Positions 45,142-54,015 of a stretch of 64,000 nucleotides of DNA are shown piece after piece (the first letter of the stretch is position 1; each line of letters begins with the position of its first letter). This stretch comes from Pedobacter soli (GTDB lineage Bacteria; Bacteroidota; Bacteroidia; Sphingobacteriales; Sphingobacteriaceae). Below the pieces are notes generated by a model. It was given only the letters and a program-made list of their open reading frames with translations, ran no database searches and was not told the DNA's origin. Made by a program: the position numbers and the translations under genes. The stretch covers positions 124,001 to 188,000 of the forward strand of contig NZ_FMZH01000007.1 of NCBI RefSeq assembly GCF_900101435.1, given 5' to 3'.

Positions 45142-47538
45142 ATGAAGAAAATGATGATGCTATTATTTAGCACATGCTTTTGTCTTGGCTCATTTGCCCA
45201 AACCTACCTGGTAAATGGCCTCGTTACTGATGGTTCTCATCATCCACTTGCAGGGATAACCGTAAAATTAAGCAAGACTAATGTCTATGCATTGAGCGAT
45301 TCCTTGGGCAAATTTTATTTTCAGCTTGCCGATGGATCGTACCTAATACAGGTAAATGCAATGGGTTTTCATCCCCTTACCAGCAAAATTGTGGTTGATG
45401 GGAAAGCTGTTCAAATGGTTTTAAAACTACAATCACATATCCGTGTGTTGAAGGAAGTAACCATCAAAAGTACAGCGAATGAAGAGCGGATGAGGGAGGA
45501 ATCGTTAAATATAGAAATCATAAAAGCCGATTTCATTCAACGCAATTTGGGCGGAAGCTTAATGAATACTCTGCAACGCTTACCAGGGATCAAAACCATT
45601 GGCATAGGTTCCGGGCAATCTAAGCCTTTGATACGTGGCTTAGGTTTTAACCGGGTGGTGGTAGTGGATAAAGGAATAAAACACGAAGGGCAGCAATGGG
45701 GAGCCGATCACGGGTTAGAAATTGACCAGTTTGCCACCGAAGAAGTTGAACTTATAAAAGGCCCTGCCTCTTTTGCTTACGGTGCCGATGCCATTGGCGG
45801 TGCCATCAATATCAAAGCGCCGGTTATGCCTGCGCCCAATAGTTTTGGGGGTGATGTAAACTTAATTGGCAAAAGCAACAATGGTTTGTTTGGTACCTCG
45901 GTAAGGCTATTCCAAAGAAAGGAAAGGCTCTTTTTCGACGGCCGGTTTACCTATCAGAATTATGGCGATTACCGGGTACCTACAGATATTTTATATGTGT
46001 ATGATTTTGCAGTTGGGCTGCACAAAAACTACCTGAGGAATACCGCAGGCGGGGAAAGCGGTATCCATTTCAATGCCGGGTATGTGACTGAAAAATTTAA
46101 AACCATATTTTATCTGAGCAATACATACAGCAAAAGCGGATTTTTCGCCAATGCCCATGGTTTAGAACCAAGAAGAGTTGATACAGAATTACATGATGCC
46201 AGTGCCCGCGATATCATGATGCCCTCGCAACAAGTAAACCATTTTAAATTGATTAACAGAAGTACTTTGGTAACAGGCAATCATCACCTGGAACTGGAAT
46301 TAGGTTATCAGCGTAATTTCCGCCAGGAGTACAATCACTATGTTAATCATGGTTACATGCCGGCAGTTTATCCCGCTACGATGAATATTCCAATTGATCT
46401 GGAAAGGGAATTTGATAAGCAGGTTTACTCGCTCATGGCAAAAAATCAGGTCAAGCTGGGGAAACACCATTTGCAAGTAGGCCTGAACGGTGAAATACAA
46501 GACAATTTGATTAATGGCTGGAGTTTTTTAGTACCTGCTTTTCAGCAAAAAAGTTTGGGCTTGTATGCTTACGATAAGTTCAAAGTAAACGATAAACTGC
46601 TGCTGCATGGAGCGCTAAGGTATGACCTAGCACAACTGAATTTGTTTAGTTATACCGATTGGTTCTTTTCTGAAACGGCCAGCGGTTCTCAGGAAAAATT
46701 GTTGAGGGCAGCTAACCTGAGCCGAAACTTCAACAGTCTGGTTTGGTCGGTTGGGATGAACTACAATGCCGGTTTGTTTGAATTAAAAGCAAATGTTGGG
46801 AAGAGTTTTCGTATACCAATTGCAAAAGAATTGGGTGCAAATGGTGTAAACTACCATTATTTCAGTTATGAAAAAGGGAATCCAAAGTTAGATCCGGAGC
46901 AATCTTACCAGGCAGATTTTTCAGTTGCATTTAAAACAGAAAAATGGCAGGCCAGGTTAAGTCCTTTCTTCAATTATTTCCCGAATTACATTTACTTAAA
47001 CCCAACATCGGCACACGATTATTTCTATGGTGCAGGTAATCAGGTTTTCGAATATGCAGAAAGCGAAGTGATGCGCTACGGTGGCGAAGCGCAGGTGAAA
47101 TATCAGTTCGGTAAACAGTGGGGCTCTGAAGTATTGGTAGAATACTTATATGCCAGGCAATTGTCGGGAGATAAAAAAGGATATACTTTACCCTTTTCCC
47201 CACCTGCTTCGGCATTATTTAATCTAACCTATTCGCCGCAAAAGTTTTTGGGTAATGCAGATACCTACTTCTCGTTAGATTACCGCATTACTTCGGCGCA
47301 AAATAACATTGTGCCGCCAGAACGAAAAACGGCAGGTTATAATCTGTTTAATTTCCAGGCAGGTATGAGACTTCACATTGGACAATATCCGCTTAGCATC
47401 AGCGCGCAGGTACAAAATGTGTTCAATACCAGATACCTCAATCACACCAGTTTTTACCGTTTAATTAGCTTGCCCGAGCAAGGCAGAAATGTAGTACTGT
47501 CTGTAAAAATACCTTTCAATTTCAAACATCATCCATAA
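45142..47538 (+). CDS. TonB-dependent receptor, probably for metal uptake
   Basis: A 798-residue receptor: signal peptide, carboxypeptidase regulatory-like domain (LVTDGSHHPLAGITVKLS), plug with IGSGQSKPLIRGLGFNRVVV and VELIKGPASFAYGADAIGGA, then the barrel with histidine-containing loops (IKHEGQQWGADHGLE). The plug resembles heme/zinc receptors such as ZnuD. Zinc is inferred from histidine-rich neighbours and an AztD-like protein. Confidence 0.88.
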   Translation: MKKMMMLLFSTCFCLGSFAQTYLVNGLVTDGSHHPLAGITVKLSKTNVYALSDSLGKFYFQLADGSYLIQVNAMGFHPLTSKIVVDGKAVQMVLKLQSHIRVLKEVTIKSTANEERMREESLNIEIIKADFIQRNLGGSLMNTLQRLPGIKTIGIGSGQSKPLIRGLGFNRVVVVDKGIKHEGQQWGADHGLEIDQFATEEVELIKGPASFAYGADAIGGAINIKAPVMPAPNSFGGDVNLIGKSNNGLFGTSVRLFQRKERLFFDGRFTYQNYGDYRVPTDILYVYDFAVGLHKNYLRNTAGGESGIHFNAGYVTEKFKTIFYLSNTYSKSGFFANAHGLEPRRVDTELHDASARDIMMPSQQVNHFKLINRSTLVTGNHHLELELGYQRNFRQEYNHYVNHGYMPAVYPATMNIPIDLEREFDKQVYSLMAKNQVKLGKHHLQVGLNGEIQDNLINGWSFLVPAFQQKSLGLYAYDKFKVNDKLLLHGALRYDLAQLNLFSYTDWFFSETASGSQEKLLRAANLSRNFNSLVWSVGMNYNAGLFELKANVGKSFRIPIAKELGANGVNYHYFSYEKGNPKLDPEQSYQADFSVAFKTEKWQARLSPFFNYFPNYIYLNPTSAHDYFYGAGNQVFEYAESEVMRYGGEAQVKYQFGKQWGSEVLVEYLYARQLSGDKKGYTLPFSPPASALFNLTYSPQKFLGNADTYFSLDYRITSAQNNIVPPERKTAGYNLFNFQAGMRLHIGQYPLSISAQVQNVFNTRYLNHTSFYRLISLPEQGRNVVLSVKIPFNFKHHP

Positions 47539-47548
47539 TTAAAACCCC

Positions 47549-48019
47549 ATGAAAAAACAACAATTTCCATTGCTCGTTTTAGGTCTTCTCCTTTGCTTCT
47601 CGGCTTGTAAAAAAGAGAACGAAGCAATCGATACCGAATATCCGGTAATTGACGTAAGCGCAGCAGCTTTTCCCCAGCAGTGCTCGGTAATTAAACGAGG
47701 CGAAAAATTCGTTTTCAAAGCAAAGCTGAGCGATAATGCCGAACTCGGTTCAGTAAGTATCGATATACACCACAATTTCGATCATCACAACCACAGTACA
47801 GAAGTGAATGAATGCAATTTAGGTGCGGTAAAGCAACCTGTAAAGCCATTCTTGTTGATCAAGGATTTTCCGCTGTCAGCAGGTCAGAAAACACACGAAA
47901 TAGCACAGGAAGTGACTGTGCCAGCTGATGTGGATGCAGGCGATTATCATTTCCTGATTCGCCTTACGGATAAAGCCGGATGGCAAACGCTTAAGGGATT
48001 AAGTATCAAAATCAATTAA
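47549..48019 (+). CDS. DUF4625-domain lipoprotein 1
   Basis: A 156-residue lipoprotein (lipobox LCFSAC) with one DUF4625 immunoglobulin-like domain. It has a histidine-rich strand, DIHHNFDHHNHS, that could bind zinc, and ends with a PADVDAGDYHFLIRLTDKAG block typical of the family. It follows the receptor by 10 bases and is part of the same operon. Function probably capture of metal at the outer membrane. Confidence 0.8.
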   Translation: MKKQQFPLLVLGLLLCFSACKKENEAIDTEYPVIDVSAAAFPQQCSVIKRGEKFVFKAKLSDNAELGSVSIDIHHNFDHHNHSTEVNECNLGAVKQPVKPFLLIKDFPLSAGQKTHEIAQEVTVPADVDAGDYHFLIRLTDKAGWQTLKGLSIKIN

Positions 48020-48051
48020 CAAATCATCAATTTATTTTAAAACACAAAAAA

Positions 48052-49290
48052 ATGAACACTAAAAACAAACTTAAAGCTGCTGCATTATTTATATTATTTA
48101 CGGTTGGTTTTGCCGCTTGTAAAAAAGATACCGATACACCAACACCGGAACCTGTTGTTACCGCAAAAGAGCAAAAATTTGTACGGGTGTTAGTGAGCGA
48201 TGAAACATCGACCACCTTAACTCAAATAGATCCCTTTGCAGCTAAAATATCCACTTTTACAGCTAAATATCCATTAGCCAATATTTATGGAACAGCATCT
48301 GGCCGCTATGCTGCTGTGTTATATGGCGCGCAAAACCTGGTAGAGGTTTTTGATAGCGGTTTGCAATCTCACGACGATCATGTGGATGTTGATGGTATCG
48401 CCAAATGGGCTGCTATTACTGCCAATGGTATTAAGCCCACCCATTTTAAAAGTAAGGGAAATGAGTCTCTAATTTTTAACGATGGAGACGGTACACTGAG
48501 CGTGGGTAGCGATGCGGATTTCAATACGGCAAATGCCAAATTTAAAGTTGTAAATGCAGGCTTATTGCCACACCATGGTGCTATGGCGCAATTTACCAAT
48601 GGCAACTACGCCATTACTGCTACCAATACCGCAGGGGCATCTCCAACTAAGGTAATTGTTACCGATAAAAACGGAACATTGGTGCATGCAGCTACACAAA
48701 ATGTTGGCAATATACATGGCAATGCAAGTGATGGGCAAAATGCCGTATTTGGTGCTTTTACCACGCCTGCAGCAACTTCCGGTGGCGTTTTGGTAGTAGA
48801 GCAAAATGGTACACAACGCGTTATCCCTAATCCCGATGGTTTTGGTGCATTTCGCCTGGCAACAATCTTGTATGCAGAAAGTGCCAAAAAATTTATTGGA
48901 TATGTAGCCACAAAAGGTGCTTACCTGATTGATCTTACAGCCAATCGCATTAGCCCAATTTACGCCGGAGCAGATGCCTTTCAATGCAAGGTAGATTATG
49001 CAGGTAAAAACTTATTGGTTTTAACGCTTGATGGCAAACTGAGAATTTACGATTTAGCTTCTGGCAGCTTGAAAAAAGAAGGCGCAGCAATAACTGCGGT
49101 TGTAGCTACCGATACGTATAAGCCAGTTTTAGAAGCTACTGCAAGGTATGCCTACGTAGCCGTTCCGGGAGCAGGTGAAGTGCAACAAATAGACTTAACC
49201 GATTTTACCAAAGTAATCAGACACAAAGTATCTGCCAGACCAGTGAGGCTAACCTTATTTGGTTTTGAAAGTAGCGCCGGACATAACTAA
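48052..49290 (+). CDS. AztD-like metallochaperone lipoprotein, beta-propeller
   Basis: A 412-residue lipoprotein (lipobox VGFAAC) folding as a beta-propeller. Histidine/aspartate blocks SHDDHVDVDG, LLPHHGAMAQF and NIHGNASDGQNAVFG lie where AztD zinc chaperones place their ligands. AztD passes zinc to a periplasmic binding protein; here the partner could be the DUF4625 proteins or the receptor. The zinc role rests on these motifs and on the operon. Confidence 0.7.
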   Translation: MNTKNKLKAAALFILFTVGFAACKKDTDTPTPEPVVTAKEQKFVRVLVSDETSTTLTQIDPFAAKISTFTAKYPLANIYGTASGRYAAVLYGAQNLVEVFDSGLQSHDDHVDVDGIAKWAAITANGIKPTHFKSKGNESLIFNDGDGTLSVGSDADFNTANAKFKVVNAGLLPHHGAMAQFTNGNYAITATNTAGASPTKVIVTDKNGTLVHAATQNVGNIHGNASDGQNAVFGAFTTPAATSGGVLVVEQNGTQRVIPNPDGFGAFRLATILYAESAKKFIGYVATKGAYLIDLTANRISPIYAGADAFQCKVDYAGKNLLVLTLDGKLRIYDLASGSLKKEGAAITAVVATDTYKPVLEATARYAYVAVPGAGEVQQIDLTDFTKVIRHKVSARPVRLTLFGFESSAGHN

Positions 49291-49310
49291 GAAACCCAAA
49301 TACAATTAAA

Positions 49311-50228
49311 ATGAAAAATTCAATCAGTAAATCATTTACATTGTTACTGCTGCTGGTAGTTTTTGCAACAAGCTGTAAAAAAGATACAGCGCCAACTATT
49401 GCTTCGCCAACAGCTACCAATGTGGAAATAGGGACAGCAAATAACAAGCAGGCTATAAGGGGAAGAGATTTCCATTTGAATGCAGATGTTATAGCTGGCG
49501 ACAAAATAAAGGGGATAGAAGTTAAGATCTTGCAAAAAGCCGGACAAACTTATACCGCAACATGGAAACTTGAAATGGCCTGGGAGCAGTACAATGGTGC
49601 AAAAAACACCAATGTACACAAGCATTTTACCATCCCGGCAGATGCACCAGAAGGGAAATATGATTTCTCTTTCATTGTGTTGGATGAAAACGGAACCAAG
49701 CTGGAAATCAAGGAAGATTTTATCATCATTGATGCAGCAAATATGCCCGTTGATCCTAAAATCGGACGAGATATATTCTCGCGAAACGGCACCATGATTT
49801 ACTACATGGACACCTTTGTAGAGCAAGAGCTTATTTTTAAAAAAGGCGACGAATTTACAGCTCACGCTCAGGTAAGTGAGATAAAGGGTGACGGAGTTTT
49901 GTATACCGTTCTCATCAAAAGAAAAGCAAATTATTTTCCAGAATCGGTAGACAAGCTTGACCTGAACAAAGCCATCGTAATTTCTAAAGTCGAACACAAA
50001 GGACTTCCGAACGCGTCAAAAGTATCTACGCTAAAACAGGTAAATGGAGTTTATGGCGGCGAAACCATTACAATAGGTGCAGAAAAAGATGGCAATGAAC
50101 CAGTGGCAAATCCGATCAGCGGCGAAAAAGCCTGGGAATCCGGAAAATATAGTCTGGTGATTCTTTACAAAAACAGTACTTACAACATCAGTACCTACAA
50201 ATCAATTCCGATTACGCTAGCTTATTAA
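49311..50228 (+). CDS. DUF4625-domain lipoprotein 2
   Basis: A 305-residue lipoprotein (lipobox FATSC) with a DUF4625-type domain (FTIPADAPEGKYDFSFIVLD) and a second strand-rich half. It is longer than the first DUF4625 protein and less rich in histidine. It starts 20 bases after the AztD-like gene and is followed without any gap by a 35-codon frame. Confidence 0.75.
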   Translation: MKNSISKSFTLLLLLVVFATSCKKDTAPTIASPTATNVEIGTANNKQAIRGRDFHLNADVIAGDKIKGIEVKILQKAGQTYTATWKLEMAWEQYNGAKNTNVHKHFTIPADAPEGKYDFSFIVLDENGTKLEIKEDFIIIDAANMPVDPKIGRDIFSRNGTMIYYMDTFVEQELIFKKGDEFTAHAQVSEIKGDGVLYTVLIKRKANYFPESVDKLDLNKAIVISKVEHKGLPNASKVSTLKQVNGVYGGETITIGAEKDGNEPVANPISGEKAWESGKYSLVILYKNSTYNISTYKSIPITLAY

Positions 50229-50336
50229 ATGAAAAAGAAAAGTAATCTATTTAGTATTTCGATCAGATTAATGCTGATCATTACCTTTATTTTGGGGATG
50301 CTATTTGGAGCTGTCTTAGCCTTGCACCTGAATTAG
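50229..50336 (+). CDS. 35-residue single-helix membrane peptide
   Basis: The ATG at 50229 begins directly after the TAA of the preceding gene. The peptide has a basic start (MKKKSNLFS), one long hydrophobic helix (MLIITFILGMLFGAVLAL) and ends HLN. The zero spacing and clear membrane profile argue for a real coupled gene, just ahead of the operon terminator. Function unknown. Confidence 0.55.
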   Translation: MKKKSNLFSISIRLMLIITFILGMLFGAVLALHLN

Positions 50337-50348
50337 TACATAACAACG

Positions 50349-50382
50349 AAACCGCCTCATAAATCAATCATGGGGCGGTTTA
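50349..50382 (+). terminator. Terminator of the zinc-type operon
   Basis: A 12-bp stem (AAACCGCC / GGCGGTTT core with one G-U pair) and a 10-base loop, followed by TTTATTATTT. Confidence 0.6.
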
Positions 50383-50604
50383 TTATTTCAATCGATTTAC
50401 ATCTCAATGCTCAAGCAGGTAAAAGTATAAAGACCCTTTGGTTAGGGTGTCTACTTCCTGATTATCAATCACTTTCAGATTACCCCAGCTGCCTAGCGTA
50501 TATCATTTGAGTAATATTAGCAATAATAGTTTATGATTAATACTTAGCTATACTATCTAGCTAAAACAATTTGCAATTAAACCTGGTTCTGTTGACAAAT
50601 ATTT

Positions 50605-50829
50605 ATGGAAAAACTGATTGCCATTTTAAAACAGCAACTCGAAGGACATCGTGTGAGTGATATTGTGAAGGTGGGGGATAGCGAGTTGAGGGTAGTTGTA
50701 GACACTAGAGAAGACTTTATAAAAATCAGAAGAATGGCCGAACTCACCCATGATGATAGCGAGGTTAAGATTAAAGGCATCACAATCCAGTTTGTAGATA
50801 TACATGGATTGTTATATCAATTCCCTTGA
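50605..50829 (+). CDS. Small hypothetical protein
   Basis: A 74-residue acidic/basic soluble protein starting MEKLIAILKQQLEGH, with an alpha-beta pattern (LRVVVDTREDFIKIRRM, IKGITIQFVDIHG). No signal peptide or membrane segment. Family not recognised. It stands alone upstream of another small gene. Confidence 0.5.
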   Translation: MEKLIAILKQQLEGHRVSDIVKVGDSELRVVVDTREDFIKIRRMAELTHDDSEVKIKGITIQFVDIHGLLYQFP

Positions 50830-51083
50830 GCAGACACTAAAAAAACAATATTATTAGAACGACTTAAAAATCCGACCTTCCAGTTAACATTTCTCAGTTG
50901 TGAGGAGCGCTGTTTTGCTGAACAAAAAAATGGCAAAAATGAAAATGGTCATTTATTGCAGCAAGCGCTATTTAAGGAGTAAACATGATGCAAGCAAACT
51001 TCAGATCACTTAGACAAAACATGAGACCAAATCTACTTTTTCAAAACCATTCTCATACATCGCAGTTATTTAAAAAAAAGCCT

Positions 51084-51428
51084 ATGGAAAATACAACACT
51101 CGCGCTAGAATATTTTAAACTCAAAGAGAAAGCACTATTGCAAAGAGAATACATAGATTACACGATGCTCGAGCATGAAAAACAGCTTAAAGAAGAAACA
51201 ACTGCCGAGGGTAAAGCCCAGTTAGAGGCTTACCAGAAAGAAAAAGAATTAGCCGAAGAGCAGTTTAACGAAACTATCTCCAGAATGCAACCCTTGGTAA
51301 AAGATCTTTATTCAATACTGGATAAGGTCAAGGCGGACCGTGACAATCCTTTTCTTTTCGAAGGTGACCAGCTACAGCTCGAGTTTTATATAGATGGACA
51401 TAAGAACATCCACTATCGTAAAAGATAG
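51084..51428 (+). CDS. Small coiled-coil hypothetical protein
   Basis: About 114 residues from the ATG at 51084 (MENTTLALEYFKLKEKALL). Charged heptad-rich helices (LEHEKQLKEETTAEGKAQLE) indicate a coiled coil, with a short strand pair at the end (LEFYIDGHKNIHYRK). An earlier ATG at 50985 adds 33 poorly patterned residues. Function unknown. Confidence 0.5.
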   Translation: MENTTLALEYFKLKEKALLQREYIDYTMLEHEKQLKEETTAEGKAQLEAYQKEKELAEEQFNETISRMQPLVKDLYSILDKVKADRDNPFLFEGDQLQLEFYIDGHKNIHYRKR

Positions 51429-51651
51429 TATTCTTATTGCCCATCTTGATTTAAGTTATCTGTTTTAAACAACATAATGGTTTTTAAAAAGCAATCTGCA
51501 GTGAAAGATTTTGGGTATTATATAAACTCACCCTCAACATTATAAGTAAATGACATTACAATTCAATAACTACTACAAGGGCAAAAATAACATGCCTGTT
51601 AATTGCCAGTTGATAAAACAAATTTCTAGCCATCGCAATATATATTAAGAA

Positions 51652-52014
51652 TTATCCCATCATTTGCGCGACTCTGGCAAGCAAGTCGTCAACATCGAAA
51701 GGCTTGTGGATAAACCCGTCTGCGCCGCTTTCATGCGCTAAGACATCCCCATTAGCCTCTGCGGATAAGAGCAAAAAAGGTGTTGAATTCCCAGGATACT
51801 TGGATTTAAATAACCGACATAGCGTATCTCCATTATATCTGGAGCCCATTAATCTGATATCTACCAATAACAGATCAACCTCGAGACTATTAATATAAGA
51901 TAGTTTCGGAGCAATGTTGCAAATTGTCGTCCTGTAGTGAACCAAATCAAAAATCAGGCTATATAATTCACTAAGCTCCTTATCATCTTCAATGATGAGA
52001 ATATGTTTTTCCAT
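51652..52014 (-). CDS. Single-domain response regulator
   Basis: A 120-residue receiver domain starting MEKHILIIEDDKELSELYS. The phospho-acceptor is in LLLVDIRLMG, with the serine in FLLLSAEA and the lysine in FIHKPFDVDD. No output domain. The start at 52014 is chosen because receiver domains begin here; the open frame continues 59 codons upstream without similarity. It may work by protein binding, like the similar gene at 52501. Confidence 0.85.
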   Translation of the reverse strand: MEKHILIIEDDKELSELYSLIFDLVHYRTTICNIAPKLSYINSLEVDLLLVDIRLMGSRYNGDTLCRLFKSKYPGNSTPFLLLSAEANGDVLAHESGADGFIHKPFDVDDLLARVAQMMG

Positions 52015-52500
52015 TGTTATCGATTTTGAATGACGCCAAATACGGTCACAGCGATCGGCTAACGATGGCAATAAAAGTATCTTAATTAGTAAACGAAAAG
52101 AAGTTATAAATGTTTGAATAAAATGATTATCGTTTCGATTCGACGATAGAAGGGGGGATATGACTTGTGAAACAAGTGATAAAATACCCAAACTGCAAGC
52201 AATCTAGCCTTCTGCCAATTAAAATACGCTACAATGCTTATAAGACAATAATATGGAAAAACGCAATTTGTTGAATTTCAATTTTTAGCTTAGTGATGCA
52301 GGTTATGATTGGAATTGTTCGTAGATCAACAACATCGAAATAATAAGGTTTATGGGATCCTGGTACAACAGATTTGAGAGAAAAAGTTTCACAAAAAATA
52401 AGGTATCATATTGTAATGCCTTAAAAAAGTGATATGTTAAGGTACTGAACTACTAATGATGTAATTGTCATTGCTTAAAAATCTTATTTTAAATTAAAAT
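52015..52500. other. Gene-free interval between divergent receiver genes
   Basis: No gene or recognised RNA. It separates the minus-strand and plus-strand response regulators and must contain both promoters; no exact TTTG/TAnnTTTG pair was found. Confidence 0.35.
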
Positions 52501-52863
52501 ATGAAAAGGAAAATCTTAGTGGTAGACGATGACCTACTTTTGCTAGGCTCTTTGGGATTATTGCTTTCAGAGGAGGGGTACATCGTTGACCTTATTGATA
52601 AATCAGCTTTGGTTAGGGATTCGATAGATGTCTTCAAACCAGATTTAATTATCATGGATATTTTATTGGATGATGGAGACGGAAGGGAAATTTGTGACAG
52701 TATCAAAAACTCAAACCTTACGACAGAAATACCAATAATTTTATTAACCGCCCTTTCTCATCAGAAAATCAGTGAATTTGACTGTCAGGCTGATGCCATC
52801 ATAGGAAAGCCATATAATGCTCACATCCTTCTCCAGACAGCTGCTGATCTGCTCAAACAATGA
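52501..52863 (+). CDS. Single-domain response regulator
   Basis: A 120-residue receiver domain with the acidic triad KILVVDDDLLLL, the phospho-acceptor in LIIMDILLDDGDG, the threonine in IILLTALS and the lysine in IIGKPYNAH. No output domain. It is divergent from the similar receiver gene at 51652. Confidence 0.88.
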   Translation: MKRKILVVDDDLLLLGSLGLLLSEEGYIVDLIDKSALVRDSIDVFKPDLIIMDILLDDGDGREICDSIKNSNLTTEIPIILLTALSHQKISEFDCQADAIIGKPYNAHILLQTAADLLKQ

Positions 52864-52994
52864 ACAATCATAAAGCATGGATGAAATGAGAAAACTCATA
52901 TTTCAAAAATAGGTTAGGACAGTTAAGTCTGAGAAAACTAATTTTAGGAAAAAATCACGCTGCTAAACTTCGCATTAGCGGACCTATATAACAA

Positions 52995-53020
52995 CAACAG
53001 CTTCAAATTTGAAGCTGTTG
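52995..53020 (-). terminator. 26-bp perfect palindrome after the ECF sigma gene
   Basis: A perfect palindrome CAACAGCTTCAAA followed by its complement. The minus-strand flank has only a weak U-run, so termination is possible but not certain. Confidence 0.4.
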
Positions 53021-53025
53021 ACATA

Positions 53026-53541
53026 TTAGTTGATCCTCGATTTATAAATCTCAAGTCGTTTTTTAAGCAGCTCCCTTGCCGCATGAATTCTGGTTTTCAA
53101 CGTGCCGATAGGAATTCGAAGTTCCTGGGCAATCTCTTCGTATTTATAACCCTCAACGTAACGCGTAAAAGGAATAGCATAGGCCTGAGGTAAGGCATCC
53201 AAAGCCTTTTTGATATCTCCCAGCACGAAACCACCTACAGCTGCATTGCTGGTAGAACTTTTCATTAAATTTGCGGATGAGATTTCATCATCCTGAGTGA
53301 TGAGCGCGTGTTTTTTGGCCGTCTTGTGGTAAGTGTTAAGGAAAGTGTTTTTTAGGATCACAAATAACCAGGCTTTCAAATTTGTTCCTGCCTGAAACTT
53401 TTCAAAATGCCTTAATGCCTTCACCATGGTATCTTGAACGAGGTCATCTGCATCTTCTAAATCCTTTGTGAATTTCAGTGCATAGCTTTTTAAAGCAGTT
53501 GAATGATTAAAAATTTCCAGATTAAATTGATTGGCATTCAT
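53026..53541 (-). CDS. ECF-type RNA polymerase sigma factor
   Basis: A 171-residue sigma factor: region 2 (LKSYALKFTKDLEDADDLVQ, DTMVKALRHFEKF) and region 4 (YKYEEIAQELRIPIGTLKTR). No anti-sigma gene is adjacent, so it resembles the orphan ECF factors common in Bacteroidetes. Confidence 0.9.
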   Translation of the reverse strand: MNANQFNLEIFNHSTALKSYALKFTKDLEDADDLVQDTMVKALRHFEKFQAGTNLKAWLFVILKNTFLNTYHKTAKKHALITQDDEISSANLMKSSTSNAAVGGFVLGDIKKALDALPQAYAIPFTRYVEGYKYEEIAQELRIPIGTLKTRIHAARELLKKRLEIYKSRIN

Positions 53542-53666
53542 ATTCTTTCATTTTAGGTACTTACACTCAAGCAAGAACAATACCAATTCTTCGCAAATAA
53601 TTACGCGTATTTTTACTTTATTTTATCGAAAATAATTGGCTATAATAACTCAAGGCTTAAAAAGCA

Positions 53667-54015
53667 ATGAAAACAAGAAGATCAGTATTGGCAAAGTATA
53701 AAAAAGATATCTTGGCAATCAACAGGTAGTCTATTAATATTTAAGAAATTGCAACACTTTCAAGAATTAAAGAAGGTATTGCTTCCATCGATATAGATGT
53801 AGAAAAGGTTTACAATGCAGGTGATGCTACGGTAGGAACAAAAACCGCTTTTTTTGTCTGCTGTATCTCCCTACGGGAGGATGACGCTGTAACCGCTCAT
53901 GCGCTCTTGATTAAAGTTTTGTTTATGGGATTACTGCTCCCCTTTTCCTTTTTTCCCTTCTTTTTGCCGATAGCTCAACTCTTCAGCTCAAATTTTATAT
54001 CTTTAACCTCGCCAA
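53667..54015 (+). other. Gene-free interval with an interrupted open frame
   Basis: From ATG 53667 one frame reads 20 codons, meets TAG and TAA, and then stays open for about 90 codons (segment SRIKEGIASIDIDVEKVYN) until after 54015. It has no proper start, so it could be a relic of a lost gene. No family recognised; weak evidence. Confidence 0.25.

Noticed and set aside
49344..49997. 217-codon minus-strand frame in the second DUF4625 gene
   Set aside because: Shadow of a lipoprotein gene whose lipobox, domain and operon position are clear.
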